DNA of 64,000 bases from an uncultured Planctomycetota bacterium. Its GTDB lineage: Bacteria; Planctomycetota; Brocadiia; CAIUPP01. Positions 1 to 8,750 of this stretch are shown piece by piece; the first letter of the stretch is position 1; every line of letters begins with the position of its first letter. Under the pieces are notes generated by a model. The model saw only the letters and a list, made by a program, of their open reading frames with translations, was not told the DNA's origin and did no database searches. The stretch lies in contig CAIUPP010000021.1 of NCBI GenBank assembly GCA_903901045.1, forward strand, positions 40,491 through 104,490, given 5' to 3'. A program made the translations under genes and the position numbers.

Positions 1-157
1 GTTCATCCTGAATACCGGGAAGCAGCCTTCCTCTTTCGCAGTCACCGGGACGGCGGAGGCCGCCTTTCCTCTGCGCGAAGGCGGGCGGCAGAAGGTGAGC
101 GGCCGGGTGCCCCTCGACGCGCTCGAATGCGCATTTCTCTTCACCGCGCCGGCGTGA
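1..157 (+). CDS. C-terminal end of a glycosidase-like protein (5' truncated)
   Basis: Only the last 51 codons are inside the window, read from base 2 to a TGA at 155-157. The visible peptide contains FILNTGKQPSSF and ends LECAFLFTAPA. The next gene ends with the near-identical FILNTGKQASSF and LECAFVYATPA, so this is the tail of a tandem paralogue of that gene. The intergenic gap is about 48 bases. The function is inferred only from this similarity to the GH106-like neighbour. Confidence 0.75.
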   Translation, partial: FILNTGKQPSSFAVTGTAEAAFPLREGGRQKVSGRVPLDALECAFLFTAPA

Positions 158-205
158 CCGGCCGAGTTATCTGTCTCCTGTTTCCCACCATGAAGAGGAG
201 TGAGC

Positions 206-2248
206 GTGGCGGCGAATGGCGAGCGTGAGTCCCTGCGAAACAGGCCGATCCAGATTGTGCATTCCTTCGAAGGGCTGGCCAACGCCCTGGACGGCATCGA
301 AGTTATGCCGACCTTCGGCCGTCCGAGGCCCTTCGACACGGAGCGATTTGAAGAGCGCGTGCGCGCTGAATTGGGTCGCCTCGCCGCGCGGGGGATCGGC
401 GGCATTGCGGTCAACGTGGGCTATGACCGATATCTTGAGAATGAGGAAGGATGGCGGCGCTTCATCCGCGGCGTGGAACTGGCCGTCGAGCTGGGTTTTC
501 GGATATGGATCTATGACGAGAATGGATTTCCCAGCGGCAGCGCGGGGGGCTTGTCGCTCCGGGGGCATCCCGAACTCGAAGCGCTGGGCATCAAGAGAAT
601 GAGGGTCGGCCCCGTGGCGGGTCCGTGCCGCCTGGCGCTTCCCCACCCCAGGGCCTGCGCCCTGGCCGCGTACGGGCAGAGCTCCGACGGGCGGCGAACC
701 CGCCTCGACGTGGAGAAGGACGCCGCGGAGATTTGTCTGGACGGCGGCTCGTTCGACGCCGTGGACCTCTATTTTATCGCGCCGAATTTTGAAGGGACCC
801 ACGCCGACTATCGCGACACCTCGCGCAAGCCCTTCATCAATCCGCTCGACCGCCGCGCCGTGAGCCGCTTCCTCTCCGTAACGCACCTCGAATATTTCCG
901 GCGGCTTCCTCCGCACCTCTGGCGGCGCGTGCAGGCCGTCTTCACGGACGAGCCCTCCCTCATGGCGCACGTCCTGAGGCCGGACCCCGCAAAACGCTTC
1001 TACCCCTGCCTCCCCTGGTCCGAGGAACTCAGCGCCCGCTTCTGCGAGCGGCACGGTTACTTCATCGAGGAGGGCGTGGAGTCCCTCTTCGGGGGCGACG
1101 CGCCGGAAGACCGGAAACGCCGGCGCGATTTCTGGAGTGTCGCTGCCGGTCTTTATGAGCAGGCGTTGGGCGGGGTATCCGGCGAAGTGTGCGCCGCGAT
1201 CCGCGTCGGGCTCTCCGGACACCTCCTGGCCGAGGAGTCCCTCTGGCAGCACGCGGTGATGCAGGGCAATGCGCTCGGAGTGCTTCAGCATTTCCATATC
1301 CCGGGAATCGACGTCCTGACCTGCGACCCGGAGCTTGTGAACCGGAGCTATTCGTTCACGATCAAGACAGGACTTTCCGCGGCGGTGCTGGGCGGCAAGC
1401 GGGGTCTGATGGTCGAGGTGAGCGAATACGGCGAGTACTGGACGCCGGAGCGGCGCAGGCGACTCCAGGAAGTCCGGGAATACTGGGCCGGTCCCCGCAA
1501 CGCCAATCCGCCGGAGTATCTCAAGTACACGCTGGCGTATTGCTTCCTCGCCGGGGTGCGGGAATTTGCCTTCTACTTCCCCTGGCGCGCTTTCTCCGAG
1601 GCGGAGTATCGCGAGTTGTGCGACTTCGTCCGGCGCTTGAATGACCTCGGTCGCGGCGCGCCGTACAAGCCCACCTGCGCCTTGTATTATCCCATCGAGA
1701 CGATATGGGAGGAGTACGTCCCGTCGGAAAAGGATATCTGGACGGGGGCGCTCGAAGGGCAATCCGAACGTTGCCGAACCCTCAACCGGGTCATGTCCGA
1801 CACGTGCGAAAATCTGCTGCTTTCCAATATTCAGTTCATCTTTGCCGACAGGCGCAGTTTGCCGAAGCTGCGCGAACTCGGAATCCGGACGTTGCTCTTC
1901 CCGCAGGGAGAAACGCCTTCGCCGGAGGCGCAGTCGCTTTGCCGCCGGATGGGCATCGAACCGATCGAGCTTTTCGCGACCGACGCCGGCGCCTTGACCG
2001 CGCGGCAGCGGGCCGACCTTTCGCATCCCGCCCTTGAAGCGGGACGAAACGTCATATATCATTCCTACGATGGTTTCATCTTCATCCTCAATACGGGCAA
2101 ACAGGCCTCCTCTTTTGACGCAGCCGGGACGTTCGACGCCGTCTTCCCGCAGCGGTCGCTTGCGCGCCAGAAAATCCGGGGCAACACAAGCCTCGGTCCG
2201 CTCGAATGCGCATTTGTCTACGCCACCCCGGCGCCGTCCGGGACGTGA
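206..2248 (+). CDS. GH106-like / unclassified TIM-barrel glycoside hydrolase
   Basis: A roughly 680-residue protein with no signal peptide. The region around residues 95-110 reads WIYDENGFPSGSAGG. This resembles the YDE-WPSG signature of alpha-L-rhamnosidase-like (GH106-type) TIM barrels. A second alpha/beta region follows around residues 490-600, and a short beta-rich tail ends LECAFVYATPAPSG. The family assignment rests on this motif and the fold pattern, and the substrate is unknown. A GTG at 200 is in frame but overlaps the Shine-Dalgarno-like GAGGAG at 195-200. The GTG at 206 has correct spacing, so I use it. The gene is a tandem paralogue of the truncated gene upstream, and a third putative hydrolase follows after 29 bases, so the three are probably one operon. 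Confidence 0.7.
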   Translation: MAANGERESLRNRPIQIVHSFEGLANALDGIEVMPTFGRPRPFDTERFEERVRAELGRLAARGIGGIAVNVGYDRYLENEEGWRRFIRGVELAVELGFRIWIYDENGFPSGSAGGLSLRGHPELEALGIKRMRVGPVAGPCRLALPHPRACALAAYGQSSDGRRTRLDVEKDAAEICLDGGSFDAVDLYFIAPNFEGTHADYRDTSRKPFINPLDRRAVSRFLSVTHLEYFRRLPPHLWRRVQAVFTDEPSLMAHVLRPDPAKRFYPCLPWSEELSARFCERHGYFIEEGVESLFGGDAPEDRKRRRDFWSVAAGLYEQALGGVSGEVCAAIRVGLSGHLLAEESLWQHAVMQGNALGVLQHFHIPGIDVLTCDPELVNRSYSFTIKTGLSAAVLGGKRGLMVEVSEYGEYWTPERRRRLQEVREYWAGPRNANPPEYLKYTLAYCFLAGVREFAFYFPWRAFSEAEYRELCDFVRRLNDLGRGAPYKPTCALYYPIETIWEEYVPSEKDIWTGALEGQSERCRTLNRVMSDTCENLLLSNIQFIFADRRSLPKLRELGIRTLLFPQGETPSPEAQSLCRRMGIEPIELFATDAGALTARQRADLSHPALEAGRNVIYHSYDGFIFILNTGKQASSFDAAGTFDAVFPQRSLARQKIRGNTSLGPLECAFVYATPAPSGT

Positions 2249-2277
2249 AATCACTCTTTATTGGGGTAAGCCATCCG

Positions 2278-4287
2278 ATGAGCGCCCACAGCCATTCGGA
2301 CATTCAAAAGATAATCCCCAGGATTGGGGAGGTGAGCGGGTTCTTTGCGGCCGACCTCAATTTCCGGCGGCATCCGCCGGGTGAATCCAACGCGGCGCGG
2401 GACTATCCCGGGCTTACCGCCGAGAAATTGGTCAACTGGAACAAAGCCATCCATGCGGATGAATTGATGTGGGCTTTTGGAAAACTCCAGTCCGGCCACG
2501 CCACGTTCCCCAGCAAGGTGCTTCCGGGAATGGAGCGCCTTTCCCCGGACTTCTTCCGCCGGTGCTGCGAACTCTCCAAGGCGGCGGGGATGTACGTCGT
2601 TGCGTACACCTGCGGAGGAGATGACCTCCACGCCTTTCAGCAGCATCCGGAGTGGTTCCGGGAATATGGCCCCGGCTACGCCTGCCTGAACGCCCCCTTC
2701 TGGGACAGGGAATTCGAAGCGGTTCAAGAGATGCTGCGCCTCTTTCCCTGTGACGGACTCTTCTACGACATGGTCAGGTTCTCGGGCCACTGCACCTGTG
2801 AGTTCTGCCAGACCGCCTACCGGGGATTCTACGGTGAGCGAATGCCGGAAAGGCACGACACGAGAAAATGCCGGGCCGATCTCTGGCGCTGGAAGGAGGA
2901 GAAGCGGGACGTTCTGAGATTCCGGCAGGATACCTGGAAGCGGTGGGTCGCGCGCGCAACCCGGGCCGGACGGGAGATCGTGCCGCAGGTTGAAATCAGC
3001 CTCAATCATCAATGGCTCCGGCCGGACGGTCTGCCCTATGAATTGCTGGAGCACTTCGACTGGTATTTCTGCGAATTCGGCATGGCGGAATGGGTTGGGG
3101 AAATCCTGCGGGCCTGGGGGGGCGACAAGCCTGTTCTGTGCGGCAACGTGCTCGCCCCGCGGCAGGCGGCGCACTTGTTGGGCCGCCGCATGATCCCGGA
3201 CGCCTACGACACTTTCGTGGACTATCGGACGGGGAAGCTGGTGTCCCTGGGGGATGCGCGCCTCAGGCCGATCGTGCAGACACTCAACGAGTTGAAGGAA
3301 TGCAAACCCTGCACGCGCGACGCCTCCGCCATTCCTCATGCGGCAGTGCTCTTCGCCGCCGCCGGAAATCCGCGCCTCGATCTGTGGTTTGAGGAGAGCG
3401 TCTACACCCGGATTGTCACGGCATGCGTGCGCGAGGCAACGCGGATGAACCTGAGCTGCTGCGCCGTGGAGATTGCGGAGCGGCTGACCCGCGGAACATT
3501 GGACCGGCATGAGGTGATCTTCGCCCCCGACCTGGGATGCCTGGATCAGGAACTGGCGGCGATGCTCGCGGAGTGGGTCGGCCGGGGCGGCGTCCTCGTG
3601 GCCGGCGGACTGTTTGCGCTGCTGGACAAGCAGGGGGAGATACTGCCGGCTTTTGCCGATCAGGGTTTGTTGGGAGTCAGGAAGCTGGAAGGTCCCCTGG
3701 ATACTTTCAGCGTGCTCACCGACTTCCGCAGCGGCGGCGGGAAACAGATGATGGCCGATCTGGCGGCCCTGGATGATGTCATTCTGTGCGCCCCCACGAC
3801 GGCGGAGCCGGTGGCGTTCGGAAACGTGGGCGCGGACGAGAACGTCCCGCTGATCTGGCGAAACAAGGTGGGCGAAGGCGTCGTCCTCTACCTTGCGGGC
3901 AGGACGGGAAGGCGGATTGAAGAAGACCCCGAGAAGAGCGCCGCCGCGATGCGAAATTGCCTGCGAACGCTGCTCTTACCGCATATCAAAAGAGCGCCCT
4001 TTCGCACGGGCATGGAATATCCAACGGAAGTGTGGCTGAACGAACAACCCCGCGAGAAACGACTGGTCATGCACCTCGTGGCCTTTGAAAAGCCGCTCCT
4101 GGGCCAGCATGTATCCGTGCGGGCCGATTTGATTGCGGCCGACACTCTGGAAATTGTGCATCCCGCATCAAAGAAAGCGGTGGTGCGGGGGGAACGAAAG
4201 GACGGGTATGTGCAATTTCCTCTGGCCGAAGTGCATGAACACATGATCCTCACCTTCAAGCGCTTTGATCAGGCGAAGCAGGTATAA
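2278..4287 (+). CDS. Putative glycosyl hydrolase (GHL6-like barrel plus beta-galactosidase-trimerisation-like domain)
   Basis: The protein has about 669 residues. The N-terminal half looks like a TIM barrel (GMYVVAYTCGGDD, CDGLFYDMVRFS). It carries a cysteine cluster, HCTCEFC, of the kind found in hypothetical glycosyl hydrolase family 6 proteins. The second half, from about residue 355 to 500, has the class-I-glutamine-amidotransferase-like fold of beta-galactosidase trimerisation domains (VIFAPDLGCLDQELAAMLAE, then GGVLVAGG). The open frame extends upstream to 2206 and overlaps the preceding gene. The ATG at 2278 is preceded by GGGGTAAG and is the better start. No signal peptide is seen, so a cytoplasmic enzyme acting on imported oligosaccharides is likely. 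The catalytic residues cannot be assigned with confidence. Confidence 0.7.
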   Translation: MSAHSHSDIQKIIPRIGEVSGFFAADLNFRRHPPGESNAARDYPGLTAEKLVNWNKAIHADELMWAFGKLQSGHATFPSKVLPGMERLSPDFFRRCCELSKAAGMYVVAYTCGGDDLHAFQQHPEWFREYGPGYACLNAPFWDREFEAVQEMLRLFPCDGLFYDMVRFSGHCTCEFCQTAYRGFYGERMPERHDTRKCRADLWRWKEEKRDVLRFRQDTWKRWVARATRAGREIVPQVEISLNHQWLRPDGLPYELLEHFDWYFCEFGMAEWVGEILRAWGGDKPVLCGNVLAPRQAAHLLGRRMIPDAYDTFVDYRTGKLVSLGDARLRPIVQTLNELKECKPCTRDASAIPHAAVLFAAAGNPRLDLWFEESVYTRIVTACVREATRMNLSCCAVEIAERLTRGTLDRHEVIFAPDLGCLDQELAAMLAEWVGRGGVLVAGGLFALLDKQGEILPAFADQGLLGVRKLEGPLDTFSVLTDFRSGGGKQMMADLAALDDVILCAPTTAEPVAFGNVGADENVPLIWRNKVGEGVVLYLAGRTGRRIEEDPEKSAAAMRNCLRTLLLPHIKRAPFRTGMEYPTEVWLNEQPREKRLVMHLVAFEKPLLGQHVSVRADLIAADTLEIVHPASKKAVVRGERKDGYVQFPLAEVHEHMILTFKRFDQAKQV

Positions 4288-4320
4288 TCCCTCCTCGTCG
4301 ACTCCGGACGCTGACGCAGG

Positions 4321-4341
4321 ACGTCTTCTTGAAGAAGACGT
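4321..4341. promoter_or_regulatory. 21-base perfect palindrome upstream of the small membrane gene
   Basis: ACGTCTTCTT, a central G, then AAGAAGACGT form a perfect inverted repeat with a one-base centre. It lies between the hydrolase stop at 4287 and the ATG at 4387. A one-base loop is too tight for a terminator, so a dimeric-repressor operator is the simpler reading. No T-run follows it. Confidence 0.4.
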
Positions 4342-4386
4342 TCATGGTCGGCGACATCAGGTTCGAACAGGACAAGGATCCGGCAC

Positions 4387-4668
4387 ATGAGCATCTTCGA
4401 AATCACAATGCTGGTCTGTTTTGGCGTGGCGTGGCCGTTTTCGATCCTGAAGTCCTGGCGGTCGCGAAGCAATGCGGGCAAGAGCGTTGCCTTCCTGATC
4501 GTCATCCTCATCGGATACGTCTCCGGGGTCATTCACAAACTGCTCTACAGCCGCGACCCGGTCATTGCCCTCTACCTGCTCAACGGGGTCATGGTCCTGA
4601 CGGACATCCTGATCTACGTTCGCAACCATCGCTTGCAGAGTTCCCTCACGGAAGAGAGCGGCAAGTGA
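4387..4668 (+). CDS. Small PQ-loop / SemiSWEET-like membrane protein
   Basis: A 93-residue protein with three hydrophobic segments at about residues 5-22, 32-52 and 57-77. The stretch CFGVAWPFSILKSWRSRS followed by GKS resembles the PQ-loop core seen in half-SWEET sugar transporters and related small membrane proteins. A basic C-terminus (RNHRLQSS) follows the last helix. It sits just after sugar-hydrolase genes, which is compatible with sugar transport. Many members of this short family are unassigned, so transport is an inference. The ATG is preceded by AGGACAAGGATC. Confidence 0.65.
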   Translation: MSIFEITMLVCFGVAWPFSILKSWRSRSNAGKSVAFLIVILIGYVSGVIHKLLYSRDPVIALYLLNGVMVLTDILIYVRNHRLQSSLTEESGK

Positions 4669-4753
4669 AGGCGGGCGCTTGGGTTCGGCAGCGCCGCTGG
4701 ATCGGCAGGTTGTTGCGCGGGCCAGCGTGACGCAGCGCGGACCCGTGCCGCGG

Positions 4754-5878
4754 CTACTTGGTCACTGCGATGGACTTCCGGAAGAGCGCCAGGCTGTACA
4801 CGAAGAACCCCACCCCGATTACGCTCACCATCAGGAATTGAGGCCAGACCGTGGCAATGCCGCCGCCGCGGTAGATGATCACCTGCGAGAAACTGACGAA
4901 ATGGCGCGACGGCATGAAGAACGTGATGTACTGTAGCCATTGCGGCTGGCTTTCGATGGGCGTCGAGCCGCCCGAGAGCAACTGCATCGCCACAACGAGC
5001 AGGATGACCAGAAGCGCGAACTGCGCCATGGACCGCGAAATCGTCCCCAGGAATATCCCCAAGGCGGTCGTAAAGAACAGATAGAGAATCACGCCGCAGA
5101 ACCAGAGCGTGACCGAGCCGGCAAAGGGCACCTGCAGGGCCATCCTCACCACCAGGAAGAGCGATAGGGCCGTCGCAACGAGAATCACCAGGCCGTTGGC
5201 CCATACCTTCGCCATCGCGATCTCGAAGGAGGTCAGCGGCATCACCAGAAGATGCTCCAGCGTTCCATGCTCGCGTTCGCGCAGCACCGCCGCGCCCGTC
5301 AGGATCATCGTGAGCAGCGTGATCTGGTTGATAATGGCCACGATGCTCACAAACCAGGAAGTCTCGCCGTTCGGATTGAACAGCTTGCGGATGACCAGAT
5401 TGGCGGGATAGCTTGGCGGCGCATCCGTGCGCGTCAGGAAGTTCCTGATGCGCGCGTCGACGATGTTCTGAATGTAGTTCGCGCCGATGCTGGCCTGCTG
5501 CATGGCCGTCGCGTCGATATTCAGTTGGATATCCGGGTTGCGGCCGGCGCGAAGATCGTGTTCGAACATCGGCGGGATGACCACGACGAACATGAACCGG
5601 CCCTCGTCCATCGCGCTTTCGATCTCATCGGCCGCGATGGCCTCGGGCAACTGGAAATAGGGGCGGTAGAACGCATTGGCCAGTTCCTTGGACAAGGCCG
5701 AGTGGTCCTCGTCCACGAACGCAATGGAGGCGTTGTGAAGCTCGGAAGAGGTGCCGGTCGCCTGCATGTAGATGGCCGCCGTGAACGCGTAGGCGACGAA
5801 CAGGATCAGCACCACATCGCTTCCCAGGCTGCGAAGTTCCTTGATCCCCAGCCAGAAAATATTCAGGAACGACCGCAT
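4754..5878 (-). CDS. yhhJ: ABC-2 type permease, YhhJ-like
   Basis: A 374-residue integral membrane protein. It has one N-terminal transmembrane helix, a large periplasmic domain (about residues 40-170), then five more hydrophobic segments. This is the ABC-2 permease layout (LTGAAVLREREHGTLEHLLVMP before the first core helix). The length equals E. coli YhhJ, and the order adaptor, RbbA-like, YhhJ-like matches the E. coli yhiI-rbbA-yhhJ cluster. The open frame extends to 5941, but the ATG at 5878, two bases after the upstream stop, gives tight coupling to the ATPase gene. It is the last gene of the efflux operon. Confidence 0.85.
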   Translation of the reverse strand: MRSFLNIFWLGIKELRSLGSDVVLILFVAYAFTAAIYMQATGTSSELHNASIAFVDEDHSALSKELANAFYRPYFQLPEAIAADEIESAMDEGRFMFVVVIPPMFEHDLRAGRNPDIQLNIDATAMQQASIGANYIQNIVDARIRNFLTRTDAPPSYPANLVIRKLFNPNGETSWFVSIVAIINQITLLTMILTGAAVLREREHGTLEHLLVMPLTSFEIAMAKVWANGLVILVATALSLFLVVRMALQVPFAGSVTLWFCGVILYLFFTTALGIFLGTISRSMAQFALLVILLVVAMQLLSGGSTPIESQPQWLQYITFFMPSRHFVSFSQVIIYRGGGIATVWPQFLMVSVIGVGFFVYSLALFRKSIAVTK

Positions 5879-5880
5879 CG

Positions 5881-8673
5881 CTACTTCTCCTGTTTTCTCA
5901 TCCCCAGCGCGCTGATCGCCCACAGACACGGAATGCAGCAAGCGAGGAATATCGCGTCAGTCAGCATGAAGCTCGGGCCGAGTCCCTTGGTGAACGCGCC
6001 CAGGCTGGCATGCATGTAGTACGTCGTCGGCCAGGTCAGACCGATGATCCGGGCCTGCCCTTCCAGCGTCGAGACCGGCTGCAGCAGGCCCGAGAACTGG
6101 ATGCTGGGCAGAACCGTCACGATCGCGGTGATGAAGACCGCCGCGACCTGGCTGCTGGTGAAGGACGAAATGGCCATGCCGATGCCCGTGGTCACGATGA
6201 CATACAGCACCGTGCAGGCCGTCAGCATGAGGAAGCTGCCCTTGATCGGGATGTCGAAAATCACCAGCGCCATGCCGATCAGAATGAAGTAGTTCATCAT
6301 GGCGATGACCACGTAGGGCAATTGCTTCCCGAGAAGATATTCCAGCTTCCTCGTCGGGGTGACGTAGAAGTTGATGATCGACCCCAGTTCCTTTTCCCGC
6401 ACGATGCTGATCGCCATGAGAATCGCCGGTATCAGCACCAGCACCAGGGCCGGGACGCTGGGCACGATGGCATAGAGGCTTTCAAAGGTGGGGTTGTACA
6501 TGTACCTGGTTTGAATATTCGCGGTATTCTTCCTCGGGCCGGCGTACAGTCCGCTGCCGGGGTCGTTCAGGATGGTGTAGCCGACCCCCTGGACGTACTG
6601 CCCGAGGGTTTCGGCGCGGAATGCGTTGGCGCCGTCCACCTGCGCCTGAATCTCCGGGCCGTTGTTCTTGAGAAGGTCCCTGCCGAAGTTCGGCGGGACC
6701 TCCAGAATCAGCGAGACGTCGTCCGATTGCAGCCGCTCCAGCGCCTCCTGCGTGCTGTGGGCCGGAGGCATCTCGGTGAAGTACCGGGGCGCCCCCGAGA
6801 ACTGCTCCAGATAATAGTGGCTTTGCGGCGACTGATCGAGATCGAGCGCGGCATATTTGACATGTTCCACGTCGAAGGAAATCCCGAAGCCGCAGCCGAG
6901 CATCAGCAGCGCCGAACCGACGAAGGCGAACGCCAGACGCACGGGATCGCGGCGGATCTGCACCGCCTCGTTGTTGGCGTAAGCCAGCATCCGGCCGAGG
7001 CTGAACCAGCTTCTGCGGCGCGGCGGCGCGGGAGGCGCGCTCGGCGGCGGGGGGGCGGGCGCGCTCACGGGGGCGGCCTCCTTCTCCTTGCCGGGGGGCG
7101 CGCCGGAGGCAATCGCATCCTCCATGTAGCCAATGAAGGCCTCCTCCAGGCTGCCGGCTTTCCGCGCCTCGATCAATTTCTGCGGCGCATCGCAGGCCAG
7201 CACCTTGCCCGCGTTCATCAGCGAAATCCGGTCGCAGCGCATCGCCTCATTCATGAAGTGCGTCGTCACAAAGATCGTCACCCCTTGCCGCCGCGACAGG
7301 TCGATCAGCAGTTCCCAGAAACTGTCCCGGGCGACCGGATCAACGCCCGAAGTCGGCTCGTCCAGAATCAGCATTTCCGGCTCGTGCAGAACGGCCACCG
7401 CCAGCGAAAGCCTCTGGCGTATGCCCAGCGGCAGGTCTTCGGCCAGCGTATCCAGATGCGGGCCCAGCCCGAATTTCTCGGCCAGTTCCTTGATCCGCGA
7501 CTCGGTTTTCTCGGGCGTCATGTGATACAGGCGGGCGTCCAGAATCAGGTTCTGCCGGACGGTCAATTCGGTGTACAGCGAAAAGGCCTGCGTCATGTAG
7601 CCGATGTGATTGCGCACTTCCAGGCTTCCGGCTTCGACGGACTGTCCGAAGAGCGTGGCGGTTCCCTCGGTGGGAGGCAGGAGCCCGGTCAGCATCTTCA
7701 TGGTCGTGGACTTGCCGCAACCGTTGGAGCCGAGGAAGCCGAAGATCTCGCCGCGCTCGATGGACAGACTGACATGGTCCACCGCGACGAATTTGCCGAA
7801 GCGCCGCGTCAGGCCTTTGGCCTCAATGGCAATGGCCGTCTGGGTGGCCGCGCGAGGCGGGATAATCACCTCGTTGTGCCCGGCGCGCTTTTCCTCCGGG
7901 AGCAGGGCGATGAAGCATTTCTCCAGATCGGGCGTGCCCGTCCGCTGCATCAACTCCGAGGGGGTTCCCGTCGCCAGGACGCGCCCGGCATCCATCGCGA
8001 CGATCCAATCCCACTTCTGCGCCTCGTCCATGTAAGCGGTGGAAATCACCACGCTCATGCCGCGGCGCTTCGCTCGAATATCGTCAATCAGCGTCCAGAA
8101 CTGCCTTCGGGAAAGGGGATCAACCCCGGTGGTCGGCTCATCGAGGACCAGGAGGTCCGGCTCATGGACCAGCGCGCCGCAAAGCCCCACTTTCTGCTTC
8201 ATTCCGCCCGAGAGCTTCCCGGCGGGGCGTTCGGGAAAGGGGCCCAGCCCGGTGGCGTCGAGCAGTTCTTTGACGCGGACGGGACGCTCCTCGGCGGACA
8301 GGCCGAAGAGCCTGGCCATGAAGTCGACGTTCTCGTTGACGCTGAGTTCCAGGTAGAGGTTCTTGCCCAACCCCTGGGGCATGTAGGCGATTTGCGGACA
8401 GACGGTATTGCGATGCCGCGCCTCGGCGATGTTCCCGCCCAGGACCGTCACGCTTCCCTGCTGCAGCGTCTTCGATCCGGCGATCAGCGCCATCATCGTG
8501 GACTTGCCCACGCCGTCGGGCCCGATGATGCCGACCATGCAGCCGGTGGGAATATCCAGGGAGATATTGTCGAGCGCTGCGACCTTGCCATAGCGGTGGG
8601 TCACGTTCTTGATCGAGACCACCGGAGGGCCGGCGGACGCGCTCGAAGACTCCCGAGTTGCACATGGCTGCAT
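5881..8673 (-). CDS. rbbA: RbbA-like ABC transporter: two ATPase domains fused to a permease
   Basis: A 930-residue fusion. The first ATPase domain has Walker A GPDGVGKST at residues 51-59, signature LSGGMKQK and Walker B LLVLDEPTTGVDP. The second has Walker A GSNGCGKST near residue 315 and Walker B MLILDEPTSGVDP. Its signature is degenerate (LGIRQR instead of LSGGQ). A proline-rich linker (around residues 545-575) leads to a C-terminal ABC-2 permease domain with one helix, a periplasmic domain and about five more helices. The GPDGVGKS form of Walker A and the architecture match E. coli RbbA (about 911 residues). In E. coli, RbbA was described as a ribosome-associated ATPase. Here the operon partners argue for export. 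AGGAG lies about eight bases before the ATG. Confidence 0.9.
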   Translation of the reverse strand: MQPCATRESSSASAGPPVVSIKNVTHRYGKVAALDNISLDIPTGCMVGIIGPDGVGKSTMMALIAGSKTLQQGSVTVLGGNIAEARHRNTVCPQIAYMPQGLGKNLYLELSVNENVDFMARLFGLSAEERPVRVKELLDATGLGPFPERPAGKLSGGMKQKVGLCGALVHEPDLLVLDEPTTGVDPLSRRQFWTLIDDIRAKRRGMSVVISTAYMDEAQKWDWIVAMDAGRVLATGTPSELMQRTGTPDLEKCFIALLPEEKRAGHNEVIIPPRAATQTAIAIEAKGLTRRFGKFVAVDHVSLSIERGEIFGFLGSNGCGKSTTMKMLTGLLPPTEGTATLFGQSVEAGSLEVRNHIGYMTQAFSLYTELTVRQNLILDARLYHMTPEKTESRIKELAEKFGLGPHLDTLAEDLPLGIRQRLSLAVAVLHEPEMLILDEPTSGVDPVARDSFWELLIDLSRRQGVTIFVTTHFMNEAMRCDRISLMNAGKVLACDAPQKLIEARKAGSLEEAFIGYMEDAIASGAPPGKEKEAAPVSAPAPPPPSAPPAPPRRRSWFSLGRMLAYANNEAVQIRRDPVRLAFAFVGSALLMLGCGFGISFDVEHVKYAALDLDQSPQSHYYLEQFSGAPRYFTEMPPAHSTQEALERLQSDDVSLILEVPPNFGRDLLKNNGPEIQAQVDGANAFRAETLGQYVQGVGYTILNDPGSGLYAGPRKNTANIQTRYMYNPTFESLYAIVPSVPALVLVLIPAILMAISIVREKELGSIINFYVTPTRKLEYLLGKQLPYVVIAMMNYFILIGMALVIFDIPIKGSFLMLTACTVLYVIVTTGIGMAISSFTSSQVAAVFITAIVTVLPSIQFSGLLQPVSTLEGQARIIGLTWPTTYYMHASLGAFTKGLGPSFMLTDAIFLACCIPCLWAISALGMRKQEK

Positions 8674-8750
8674 GAATCAGGTCTCCTGCGCGTGTTCTAT
8701 CAGCGCCCCGGCGACGGCCGGGCTTCCGTGGGGAGCCGAGGATCGGCCGG

